64,000 nucleotides of DNA from Gymnogyps californianus (taxonomy: Eukaryota > Chordata > Aves > Accipitriformes > Cathartidae): NCBI RefSeq assembly GCF_018139145.2, contig NC_059471.1, positions 87,008,520-87,072,519 of the forward strand. Reading direction: 5' to 3'. The position numbers and the translations under genes are program-made. Of this stretch, positions 27,249-38,700 are shown piece by piece. Under the pieces are notes generated by a model. The model did no database searches. It was not told the DNA's origin and saw only the letters and a program-made list of their open reading frames with translations. The first letter of the stretch is position 1. Each line of letters opens with the position of its first letter.

Positions 27249-28188
27249 ATTTCCTACAGAAAAAAGACTAAGGTAAATAAGCTTCAGTGGTCTTAAATTA
27301 GCATTGGCAAATATATCCGTTCTCCCATCTCTTCTACTTGTGGACAGATTAGCATGGGGACCTAACTGCGGGCCTGGGAGGATTGCTGGTGAGGATAGGG
27401 GGTGTCGTTAGGAAGTAGATCGTTCTGTGTGCAGCTGAGGGGCTTTCTGCATCCTGCTTCATCATCATTTGTGGTAGGAAGTGGTCCACCTTCAACAGTA
27501 AGCAGCCCTTTCCATCGTCAACTGAACAATTTGTGAGCGCCCCATGTTATAACCCTGTGATGTGGTTAAGGCGAGGAGCACCTTCAGAAGTCACATCTTT
27601 CTCTTACAGGAATAATAAGCTCAAGTCTATGCAATTGCTTATTCCTTTACAAAGACGAAAGCAGATCTCTTTTGAAATAACTCTATTATTCTTTGCATTT
27701 GTGAGGAAAACAAATCTATTATAGAAATAACAAATCACTGATGGTACTATATTGTGTTTTAATTGAACATTAAATTAGGGCATTCTCTAGTGCTGTTTCA
27801 GCAACATTTGTATATTTGAAGGATTTTCAAGTACTATTTGTTAATATTTCTGCATAATTATTTCTGCTGCACAGCTGAGGAGTCTAATTTAAGTTTAAGG
27901 GATTGACTCTTAAATGGAAGCAAAGTTTACAACTTCACTTTAAAAGGGCAACATAGACATTGAGCAGAGTAGCACTGTGTTCTCTGGTCTGTGATTCTGG
28001 TGGTCCTTTACTACTAACAAGAATAAAAATAAGGTAATGAACATGCTCCATGCTTCCTTCACTGAAACCAACAAAAGCAATTTGGTGTCACGCTGTGTCC
28101 ATACTGCGTACTTCTGCTAGTTGCAAGCCCTCTTGCCTAACGTGATCTTAGGAATCAGAGTGAGTACGGACACGAGGGACTGATCCCT

Positions 28189-28229
28189 AACCATCAGATC
28201 TACTGAGAGAACCATCTGATCTACTGAGA
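28189..28229 (+). repeat. 20-bp near-tandem duplication upstream of exon 3
   Basis: AACCATCWGATCTACTGAGA at 28189-28208 and 28210-28229 (one mismatch, 21-bp period), about 300 bp before exon 3. Confidence 0.9.
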
Positions 28230-28430
28230 TTGATGCACTGCTTTGAAAATCAATCTTCCAGACAAGGATTTTTCTTCATTTTGAGATGTTTTTCTCAGTA
28301 CACTTAAAACCAGCTAAAAGATCACTCATAATTTTGCTCTTCCTTTGTTCTATTTTTATGCACTTTAGAAACAGAACATGCCATACATTTAAAAACTAAT
28401 GAGTGGGTGTATTTCTACCTTAATTATTAG

Positions 28431-28736
<306 letters not shown>

Positions 28737-30936
28737 TAAAATCTCCCAAATGTGTCACAGGTAACCAGATCATGCACACACACAAAACCCAACTTCTTTA
28801 CAAAATGTAATGTAGACATTGAAATGGAAGCAGAATTCATTTACAAATTCTGAGAGGATGTTTGTAGCAATTTTTTCTTGTTAAGTCAGCATGCAATTCA
28901 GATAGCATTTCAGTACAATACTTCTAAATGCACTGCAACCCCTACACATATCTGGAAATACAGTATAGCAAGAAGATGACATCATTAGGTTATATATGTA
29001 TTTTATTATTAATATAGAACAACACTTTGACTTGCATAACTCAGATTCATTGCTCTAATAGTATCAAATTCACAAAACTGTGATCATACTTTTCATTATA
29101 TAGGTGTCAATATATACTTCCTCTGTGTGTGTGTAAACATGCATGTTGCATTTTAGGTTTTTTAAATGGCAGTGGAGTACCTCTGAAACTGTAGATGCCA
29201 TTGGAACTGTCTTATACTTTTACCTCTATTACCTAGGAAGTATGTGGGACCAGGACTTAAGTGCTCTCCTTTACTATATCTGTAGTGACATTTTTCTAAT
29301 GATAACAAGAGTAATATGCAGGTATTTAAGATGATCATTGAAACTCTTGAAGTGGTTAAAATTAGTCTATCTGTATGTCTTTATAAAATGCATCACAGTA
29401 CATTTTTGTCAGCGAAAATAAAATGCTTATCTTGATTTAAAGGTGTATCTTACTTTGTATCCAGCAGCTGAAGTTTTGTTCGGAGTATGATGTTTGTGTA
29501 ATTCTTAAAACCCAACAAAATTATTTGGATTTACTGCTGTGGGTTTTGTTGTGTTTCATTTTCCTGAGGAAAACTGGCTTCTTTCCCATAAATGATTTCC
29601 ATATGAAAGGTTTAGGTGAGGCACGAATCTTTTCCATTTCTTAAGCTGAACTGCAAACTCTTTCTTTTGTTCAATAGACTGCAGCTACCACTGCTGCTTC
29701 TTTTCTCCTCCCTTTCTACCCTTTCCCCAAGTTTCAAAACCAAAGTACCTAAAGTTGGGCTCCTAAATTTCTGTTTAGATGTTTAACATTAGATGTGCAG
29801 AGAAACAATACAATCTCATGGAAAGAGCTTAGTATTGAGACTTGAAAAATTGGGAGTATATTTTTAGCTCTGCCTGTAGCCTGTTGTTGTTACTTGGAAG
29901 ACCTGTAGGCTTCACTTTTTCTCCCTGCAAATCATTTTTGGCAGAGAACAGCATATCATTCTGGGCTTTAAAACAGAAGGAACAGCAGAAAACCATGTTC
30001 TTTTGCATAGGCAGATCAGTGTTTGCCATTTCTTTCTATTTAGAAATAACCTTGATTGTTTTCTCATTGGAATTGTGGCTAATGGATAAAGACTGTTAGT
30101 TACAAAGTTGAGATTTTTTTTTTATAAAATAGTCTGGTGTTAAAAAGTAAGCTTTAACATACATATACATTTAACACATTGAAAAACAATGTGGTTTTGG
30201 CATCTTAATATAAATTTAGTTAGTTGAACTTCAGGAATAAAGTAGTTGTTGATACTAGGAAACATCTGCATCTGAGCACTAATGTGTCACTGTAGCACTG
30301 TGCACTGCGCCCAAATTATGCACTTTTAGCATTAAAAGACAAATCCAGGCTGTAAAATTTGTTTGTAGCTCAGAAGTGTGTTGAGAATTACCTCTTAGTA
30401 AAATTATGTTTATAAAGGCAGCTATATTGTATTTGTCAGAGATAACGCTGTTAGCAGGTTTTAGTGTTGGTGGGGGAAGATCTCTCAAATAATTTCTAAA
30501 AACACGCATATCAATTCTACTCCCAGTAAAAAGCAAAATGACTTTTGCATTTATCTGAAATGATAACTGATCAGACCCAGGAGTTCCAAGAAGTTAAAAA
30601 TGAGGGCAGCCATGATGGTAGCCTGCTTTTAGCAATGCTGTCTTCAGTGTCAAAATAAGGCTTCCTAGAAGTGATATTTTAATTTAATTCAGATTTCTGG
30701 GAAAGTCCTTTTGAAGATCTGTGTAGCTTAAACACCTGGTTCTGGCAAATGTTTTCTGTAACGTTTGAAGACTTTTCTGATTTATGAGCGTGTGGGTATT
30801 TTGGTTTGTTCTTCCTTCTTTGTGAAGCCCTCAAATTAGGATGAAGGCAGGCCAGTGACTGCATTTTTCTCAGGAAGTGGCAACATCTGGAGATCAATAG
30901 GATTCTGCTTATTATAGTCCTTCTAAGAAGCTATTG

Positions 30937-30954
30937 GGACCACTAGGGGGAGAT
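30937..30954 (+). promoter_or_regulatory. Candidate CTCF binding site
   Basis: GGACCACTAGGGGGAGAT fits the CTCF core (CCANNAGGGGGC-type) at nearly every strong position; the usual C/G after the G-run is A here. It stands in unique intron 3 sequence about 600 bp left of the second LTR. This is a single motif seen by eye; occupancy is unknown. Confidence 0.4.
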
Positions 30955-31570
30955 AGAAAGATTTTAAAAATAAAGTATTTAAAGTCAGGAACATGGATTT
31001 AATTTTGTCCTGCATAGCTGTTACTATTAAATCTGGGCCCCAAATCTTAGGTTTTTGGTTGGTTTCTAAGACCAGTTCCATCTCTGGGGTATGAGAGAGG
31101 GGAGACCAAATGATTAGGAGGAACAGAGTAGCTATTAGGGTTATCCACCCCATTGTAACAGCCATACTAGGCTGCCCCGATGCAGTGTTTTTCAGGTCAT
31201 GTCTGGAAAAAGCAGCTAGCAGCAACTCCAACTTGCATAGAAATGCAATGACGTGTTTTTTATGTGTAGGGAATGGTGATGACTCCATACAACTTGTGCT
31301 TCAGTTGCTGCTCTAGTGAGCTCTGGTTTTACGATGTTTCTGTAGGACACTTGCAACCTGTAAGGACCTTGTTAAGCCAGGCACAATTATCAAAAGGAGA
31401 GCAAGAGTTGTGATTTGCTGAGTTACTTTCACTGTGGCTCTTGCAGTGCCACTGTGCAGGGCCGATCCAAGGACACTCTTTGTTCCAGGTCTCTGCCTGG
31501 AGCAGTCCTACTTCCAGATGTATGTCAGAAACTGAGTTTTACTGAAAATTAGGGTAGCTTTTATAGCCAG

Positions 31571-32717
31571 TGTGGTGGGTTGACCCTGGCTGGATGCCAG
31601 GTGCCCACCAAAGCTGCTCTATCACTCCCCTCCTCAGCTGGTCAGGGGAGAGAAAATATAACGAAAGGCTTGTGGGTCAAGATAAGGACAGGGAGATCAC
31701 TCAGCAATTACAGTCACGGGCAAAACAGACTCTACTTGGGGGAAAAAAAAAAGTAATTTATTACTAGTCAAATCAGAGTAGGATAATGAGAAATAAAACC
31801 AAATCTTAAAAACACTTTCCCTCCACCCCTCCCTTCTTCCCAGGCTTAACTTTAGTCCCGTTTTTCTCTACCTGCTCCCCACAAGCAGTGCAGGGGGATG
31901 GGGAATGGGGGTTTGGGTCAGTTCATCACACGTTGTTTCTGCCGCTCCTTCCTCCTCAGGGGGAGGACTCCTCACACTCTTCCCCTGCTCCAGCGTGGGG
32001 TCCCTCCCACAGGAGACAGTCCTCCATGAACTTCTCCAACATGAGTCCTTCCCAAGGGCTACAGTTCTTCACAAACTGCTCCAGCGTGGGTCCCTTCCAC
32101 GGGGTGCAGTCCTTCAGGAACAGACTGCTCCAGCGTGGGTCCCCCGCGGGGTCACAAGCCCTGCTAGCAAACCTGCTCCAGCGTGGGCTCCTCTCTCCAT
32201 GGGGCCACAGGTCCTGCCAGGAGCCTGCTCCAGCGTGGGCTTCCCACAGGGTCACAGCCTCCTCCGGGCCTCCACCTGCTCCGGCGTGGGGTCCTCCATG
32301 GGCTGCAGGTGGATATCTGCTCCACCGTGGACCTCCGTGGGCTGCAGGGGGACAGCCTGCCTCACCGTGGTCTTCACCACGGGCTGCAGGGGAATCTCTG
32401 CTCCGGTGCCTGGAGCACCTCCTCCCCTTCCTTCTTCACTGACCTTGGTGTCTGCAGAGTTGTTCCTCTCACATCTTCTCACTCCTCTCTCCAGCTGCAA
32501 TTGCTGCTGCACAGTAACTTTTTCACTTTCTTAAATATGTTATCCCAGAGGCGCTACCACCGTCGCTGATGGGCTCGGCCTTGGCCAGCAGCGGGTCCGT
32601 CTTGGAGCTGGCTGGCATTGGCTCTATAGGACATAGGGGAAGTTTCTAGCAGCTTCTCACAGAAGCCACCCCTGTAGCCCCCCTGCTACCAAAACCTTGC
32701 CACGCAAACCCAATATA
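31571..32717 (-). mobile_element. Solo LTR of a second avian endogenous retrovirus family, probably antisense
   Basis: About 1,147 bp beginning TGTGGTGGGTTGACC and ending in CCCAATATA. I recognise it as a very common bird LTR. The same short sequence sits on both sides: GCCAG at 31566-31570 and 32718-32722, extending to a 9-bp identity TATAGCCAG, so the exact right border is ambiguous. I recall related copies ending CCCAATACA, in which case the terminal CA is mutated to TA here. On the - strand a TATTTAAG motif (32530-32537) and AATAAA (31757-31762) fit promoter and poly(A) roles, so I place the element on - ; a + strand AATAAA at 31792-31797 makes this uncertain. No retroviral genes are attached. 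The ORFs inside (to 209 codons) are products of the GC-rich internal repeats, not proteins. Confidence 0.85.
31985..32412. repeat. Degenerate tandem array inside the second LTR (about ten units of 40-52 bp)
   Basis: The motif CTGCTCCAGCGTGGG and its variants recur at 31985, 32031, 32076, 32125, 32173, 32225, 32276, 32317, 32357 and 32398. Each is followed by a variable CCAC-GGG-GCAG type segment. Spacing is 45-52 bp in the left part and 40-41 bp in the last units, so two unit lengths are present. The array is GC-rich and CpG-bearing, which creates overlapping open frames on both strands. Confidence 0.85.
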
Positions 32718-35700
32718 GCCAGGCTTTAAAAGTCTTCTGATTTACTTTCATTTAGGAACTGGAAAACTTAGTATAGAATTCTGGCTGTTTTCAAAAGAGG
32801 TTGGCTGATGATTTTGAGGAGCATGAAATAGCTCTCTAATAATGTCCTGTAAAGAAACTGTCATCACACTGATAGATTATGTCCTTAAACTTTTTAGATT
32901 AATTTTAACTTCCTGTTACTTTCTTAGCCCACAAATTCTATCCTCTCTTCCAGAAGACTTCAGAAAAGTTTTAGCTTAATAGTGTTTTATTTTACACTCT
33001 TTCCCTAATCTTCAAATTCTTCCAAGCCAATTTACTGATGAGATTGGTGCTTTCTTGAAAAACTATGAGCGTCTTTTGTGAAAGTATGGTGCATTTCCAC
33101 TTGACGCTTAATGTAGCTCTTAGGCTGATGGAAAACCACATTTTAGGGTATAGCAACAAACTACTTACCTGATGTTTAAAGCAACTTGGCATCAAAATGT
33201 CTCCAGTGATACTTCTCAGGAATTAGAGAATAATATATACAGTCATCCAGGTGTTCTAGACTTCCAGTTAGATCATTGATGTTCTTTTCAGTCTTTGCTC
33301 CTGTAATTCATGGAAGTTGTATTCTTCGGAATAGTAATATATGTCAGCTTTCTGAATCCTCCTTCTACTCTGATGTGTCAGGTTCCTGGAAATTCTTCTG
33401 CCTTTTATAGGGCTGATGCACTCTATCCTGGGGAGGAATTTTTTTAAATGTATAATTAAAGTAGGATTACTGTTGTGAGTTCACTACTGTGGATCCACAA
33501 CATGAATGCGTTGCAATTTTGTGGCATAAAGCTATCTCTAACCTCATAAAAGTATTTTTTTCTGTTCAGTAGTACATCCAGTAGTATCTGCACATTTAAT
33601 TGAAATTGAAATTAGACATTATTTATTTCTGTTAATCCCAGCTGATGTTTTGTTCTTACAGCACACATTTACAGTCTAGCTGAAAACCACTTTGTAAAAG
33701 TGTTGCTTTGTGTGTGGATGTGTCAGTGTTCACTGCCTCTCTGAGATTTCTGAGTTAAATATACATCATCCATACATGGCTTTCTTGATCTAAAAGCTCG
33801 ATGAACACCTGGAGGATTTTGAGAATCAAACTACTTTTTTCATCTTTAACAAAATTATGTTAGGATTTTACCATGTTACTTGTGTCTTCAGTGACACCAT
33901 TGAAAACTTCCCAGTTTTGTTTTTGTCCAGAGGCAAAACTGAACTGAAAAGCGATGATATCATAGGGATCCCAGAAAATTCTTCTGAGCTCCAAGTTTAG
34001 AGCATTTAGCAATGCTTATAACTAACTTTCTCTCTGGTTAAGACACAGCCAGCTCTTGTACTGTACTCACATCTCATTGTTTTTCTACTAATTTGCTACT
34101 ACCTATTGGTTGTACTACTGAAATTGTGATGAGTCCTGAGTGAAGGGTGCCCAGATTCATCCAATACTTTTTCTCCCAGAACTTAAAAAAAACATCTGAC
34201 GGACAGACAGAAGGTTGTATTTTCATCAGAAGTTAGCACAATGTTGAGTGTTGAGTTTGTCTCGTAATGAGACAGAGGCTGCTGCAAAGTGAAGACAGAC
34301 TTGGGAGCAAAAGCATCTTTTACAAATCCTTTGAGCATCCCATTTTCCCTCTTCAAGTCCCACTGTACATCATATGTTTTTCTTTCATGGGAGAGCTAGA
34401 TTTAACAGATAGAGCTCATTACTGTAGTCTTAACTGGGAAAAACTGTAGTTCTCTTTGTGGAAGAGGAAGGGTCCTGAGGGAACCTGACTTGGGGTGACA
34501 TTTGGTGGCAGCTGCATGAGCTCTCTCCCTGTCTTGTCTCCTTGCTCTGCCAGCACACAGCTTGTTTGCATCCCTTGCTTCTGCTGGTGCCATCTTCCAC
34601 ATTGCTCTTGGTTTGATACGTTGTCTTCATTCACCTCCGCCACACTTCTGTCTTCTTTGCCAACCAAACACCCTGGAAATCTGTATTTCCTGCTGACTGC
34701 ACTAAGCAAGAAAAATTTCTTAGTTGTGTTTCTGGGCTTCCTGCTCCTGCCTACTCTGTAGTGCTTGGGCCGTGTTATCTGAAGCAAGGATTCCTCATAC
34801 CATATATCTTGTGCAGCATCAAGAAGAATGTTTTGGATCTTGGCAAAGAATAGCAATATCTGTATAAACACGGGCTTAGAAACTAGGAGTGAGGAAGGGA
34901 TGGTTGTTCTTAGGGCTTTAATTGAGTCTTCATTAAAGACACAGCTAAGATAATGTGGTAGTTTATTTTTTTCAGTTAAGAATTTAAGAAAATGTAATCA
35001 ACTTCCCATGAGATAACTACTACAACATTTTGCGTCTGTTGTTGTGTCACAGATTTTAATGGTCGTGAATTAGGATTTGTCAGGGAACACTGGATTTTTT
35101 TAGTGTACTGTTTGACTCGGCCATCTGTGTGGGCAGTGATTCAATATGTCTTTCACAGCAACTCTCCTATATCCTTGTTTTTCATCCTACCACTATCGCC
35201 CTTTTGGAAATAAAAAACTGCTGCTGCAGATTACACTGAAGTCTAAGTAGTAGGAACAAAGAGATCTTGTGGAGACAGATTTTGTATTCAAGACTCTCAG
35301 TGCTGTGGCCAGAGAAAGGCTAGCAGGCTGACAAACATGCACCAGTCTGATTAATTTACCACTGCTGTCTGGCTACATGATACATGAACAAAATGGAACA
35401 AGTAGATGAACAAAAAGCCCAACTGTAAATAGAAATTGTTGGTCATATAAAAGATATGGGTCAAATTGCTGACAGTAGTAACAAAATGTAAAATTTCAGA
35501 GTAAAAGGCCTTTCTGGCAAGTCTAGGTCTGCTTTTAGGGCCATTCACAGGGTGGTGGGGTGACTTCTAACCCCAGACGGGTAAGTCATTTTGGCATGAG
35601 CTTAAATGTGCTAATATTCTGCAAAGCACTTACATATATACATAAATCCTATTAAGTAAGGCTAAAATCTGTGCCGTAAAGTTAAGGACATTTGAATGCT

Positions 35701-38700
35701 TCAGTGGTTAAGTCTGGACAGCAGAACAGGACCTCCAAGCCTCACTGTGGGCTGTGTAAACTTTTTTTAGTGATGCTCTGTTGTCTACAGAGAAGTGCAG
35801 CCTTCGATGATGTAAACACTCTTTGTTTATGTATGAACAATTCTAGGTGTTCAGCTTCAGCGCACCCTTTAAGCCTGCTTTGTATGAAAGCACTGTGGTA
35901 GCAGAATGCATTCCCCACTCAAAAATGGATCTCCCTCTTTTCACCATGGTGACATACACAATGCATACGTTTTCTTCCACTGTAGGTAAAATGTGTTCAG
36001 CTGGATTTCTTTGTCTCATTGTTTGCGGTGAATGAGCCGTGGTGATGTTTATGGTGTGACTATTTTGTAGTTTTAAGTAAAGAGGAGCATTCATTGGGAA
36101 AATTATACTTGAATGTTTACAAGCCCATAACTTCTTACTTGCAAAGAAAGTATTACTGGTTTAGAGTCTCCTTTATAAGAGACTTCATACAGTCCTGTTA
36201 GCCATGCTTGGTTATTGCTTGTCCTGACAGGGTAAATCTGGTTTGTGCACAAGATGGTGGGGGTAAACAAATGAAAACCCGAACAAAAAGAAACCAAAGA
36301 GTTTAGCGATTCTTTACTCACCACACAAATAATGCACTTTCTGTCATTTGGTTTTCTGTCTTAAACCTGTGAATCTTATGTTTCCTTTATGCATTTCCCT
36401 TTATGCTTGTTTGAATGGTATGCCAAACCTGTCAGTAAGTGCTGCCTAAGAATGCTATGGTACTTAACTGTATTGTGCTACTGGAACAGCTGTAAATGTT
36501 TAACAGAGCACTCCTTTAAAGAAGTCCTTTATCCAGTGTGAATTTTACTGCATTCCTCCCTGATTCTACATAAAGTAGTTTCATTAGAAATACAAATAAA
36601 ATGTTTGTTTCATGAAAGCCTAAAACTATGAATCTTAGACGGATTTGGCACAAATATATATGCAACAATATTGTACATTCAGATTTTTATTTGAGCTTAA
36701 TGTGTTACCTTTGAAGACTGAGTTATATTACCGATTTGGTTACCTCTCTCTTTAAAAGATTTTGGACTGTTATGTTTAATCAAACTGCTCTGAGGATGTT
36801 TTCCCTTGTTAGGATGCTAAAATAAGTATGATATTGGTTTTAAACCCCTCACAATGTCTATTGTTATAAAATAGCTCAGTACTACAACTAGTGGTGAAAT
36901 ATGATTAACTTTTATTTTGGGGCAATACTTTTACTAACAGCAGTCTGTATTTGTCCAAGTTGTAACTTTTTAAAGTGATATAGTTATTTCTGTGTATCAT
37001 TTTCCCCTGACCAAATGTTATACGAAGAAGACAGATGAGGAGGCTAAAATATATGAGGCCAAAAATGTTGATAATGTAGAAATACTGAGTGTATGCATCT
37101 CTTTCACAATACACATCTTTTTTTAATTGTTTGGGAAGGATTTTCCTTCATGTGCAATCAGTAGTTGTGACAATTAATAGCTGTTGGATCGTATTATTTC
37201 TTAATTCTGTGAGGGAATTAGCTGTGCTATATTGATGTAGCTGGTTTTTCTACCAGTCCTTCAGGGTGGCTTAATTAGTTAATGTTAGATAATATAATTT
37301 TTTTTTATTCTGAAAGATGCTGATACTGCTAAAGATCTTAATTAGGTCTCAGTTCATAAAAGTGTATACATACATGCATGTGTGTTACAGCCTGCATTAC
37401 TCATGTATAAACAAATTCAGGTTTCAGAGGTGTTTTATTATTTATCTCAAACACTGGCTTAAAAAATGTGAAAAGAACCAGTAGCTCTGTCATGCCTGGT
37501 ATTAGGGAAGCCTTATTTCCTATAGATTAGGGTCTGGAAGTTGATTGACTTAATGTTAAAAAAAAAAAAGGTAAGCACCAATTGTAAGTTTGTTGTTTTT
37601 TTTTTTTCCCCCCTATGAATGAGGTATTTAGAAGCTCTTAATCTCACTGGAATCTGTGGTGTCTAATAAGGTGCAGGCTCACAACATGGGTTCGCACAGT
37701 GGAAAAATTAAGAGGCTCCCACTTTTCCAGCTGCATGCATGATCACAAAACATGTATGAATTTAATTATCCTTGAAACCTATTACCCACCCATTTGTGAA
37801 AGCGGTTTGAAAATGGCTAATGGCTTCAAATGTAGGAAAGGGGAATGCAGAGAAAAGGTGAGAACAAGGGCAAAACCACCCTGCACGTGTGTGCAGAAGC
37901 ATTGATGTGATTGCATAAATCTCCTTTCCTTAAGATACCAGGTCTAGAAGGGGTAGACACAGAATGGAAAGGGGAAACCGGCAGAGGTCTCGAAGAGGAA
38001 ACGAATGGAAAGGGCATGTGGTCAGGTAGGTGCGCTGTGGAGCTACAAAGGTGTTTTCATGTGGGTGTTGCAAAGGAAGAGAATCACAGGGAGGTTTTGA
38101 AGGAAGAACAAATAAATTACAAGAGAAACTGAGTAAAAAAGGTTCCACGAATAGGGAAGTGTTTGTTGGAAAAGGTCTCGGAAATGACCGAGAGGTGAGA
38201 CAATGAGACACTGAGGTGAATGTCACAGCAGGTAGTGAGGCAACATATGGCCCCAGTCCAAGGCCATAGTTCTTCTTTAACTTAAAGAGCACTGAATTGG
38301 ACAGCAGGTGTTGAAAATTGCAGTTGTTCTCAGGGACTTTTCTTCACTGGAGCCATAGGAGGTACCTGAGACTTGAAGGTCCAAGGGACTGTGAAAGGTG
38401 TGGCTTTGAAAGAAAAAAGTAGAAATTGGAAGCTGATAGAAATGGCTCAGCCAAGCCAAGGAAATAATTTTTAAAAGTAGAGAGAAGTGGTCTAATTAAA
38501 CACGGAATTCCTTTTACTTCGTGTGTGTCTGATGCCTTGAGAATGAAAGTGTTTTAGCAGCCAGTTGAAAAGTTATAGTGCATGTAGGCTTTATTTGCAT
38601 TTATACATATTGTTTCATCTGTTCACAGTCAATAATATTGTGCTGTATTAAAATTACAATCATTGGATATATTATCAATGAAGAGGTTTTTTGTCAGATT

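Noticed and set aside
31888..32569. Overlapping + strand ORFs of 184, 209 and 128 codons and - strand ORFs of 99 and 86 codons
   Set aside because: All lie within the second solo LTR and its tandem GC-rich units; they exist in several frames at once and show repeat translation, not a protein family.
34419..34871. 150-codon - strand ORF in intron 3
   Set aside because: Mixed composition without a domain; no sign of a processed pseudogene such as a poly(A) tail or target duplication.
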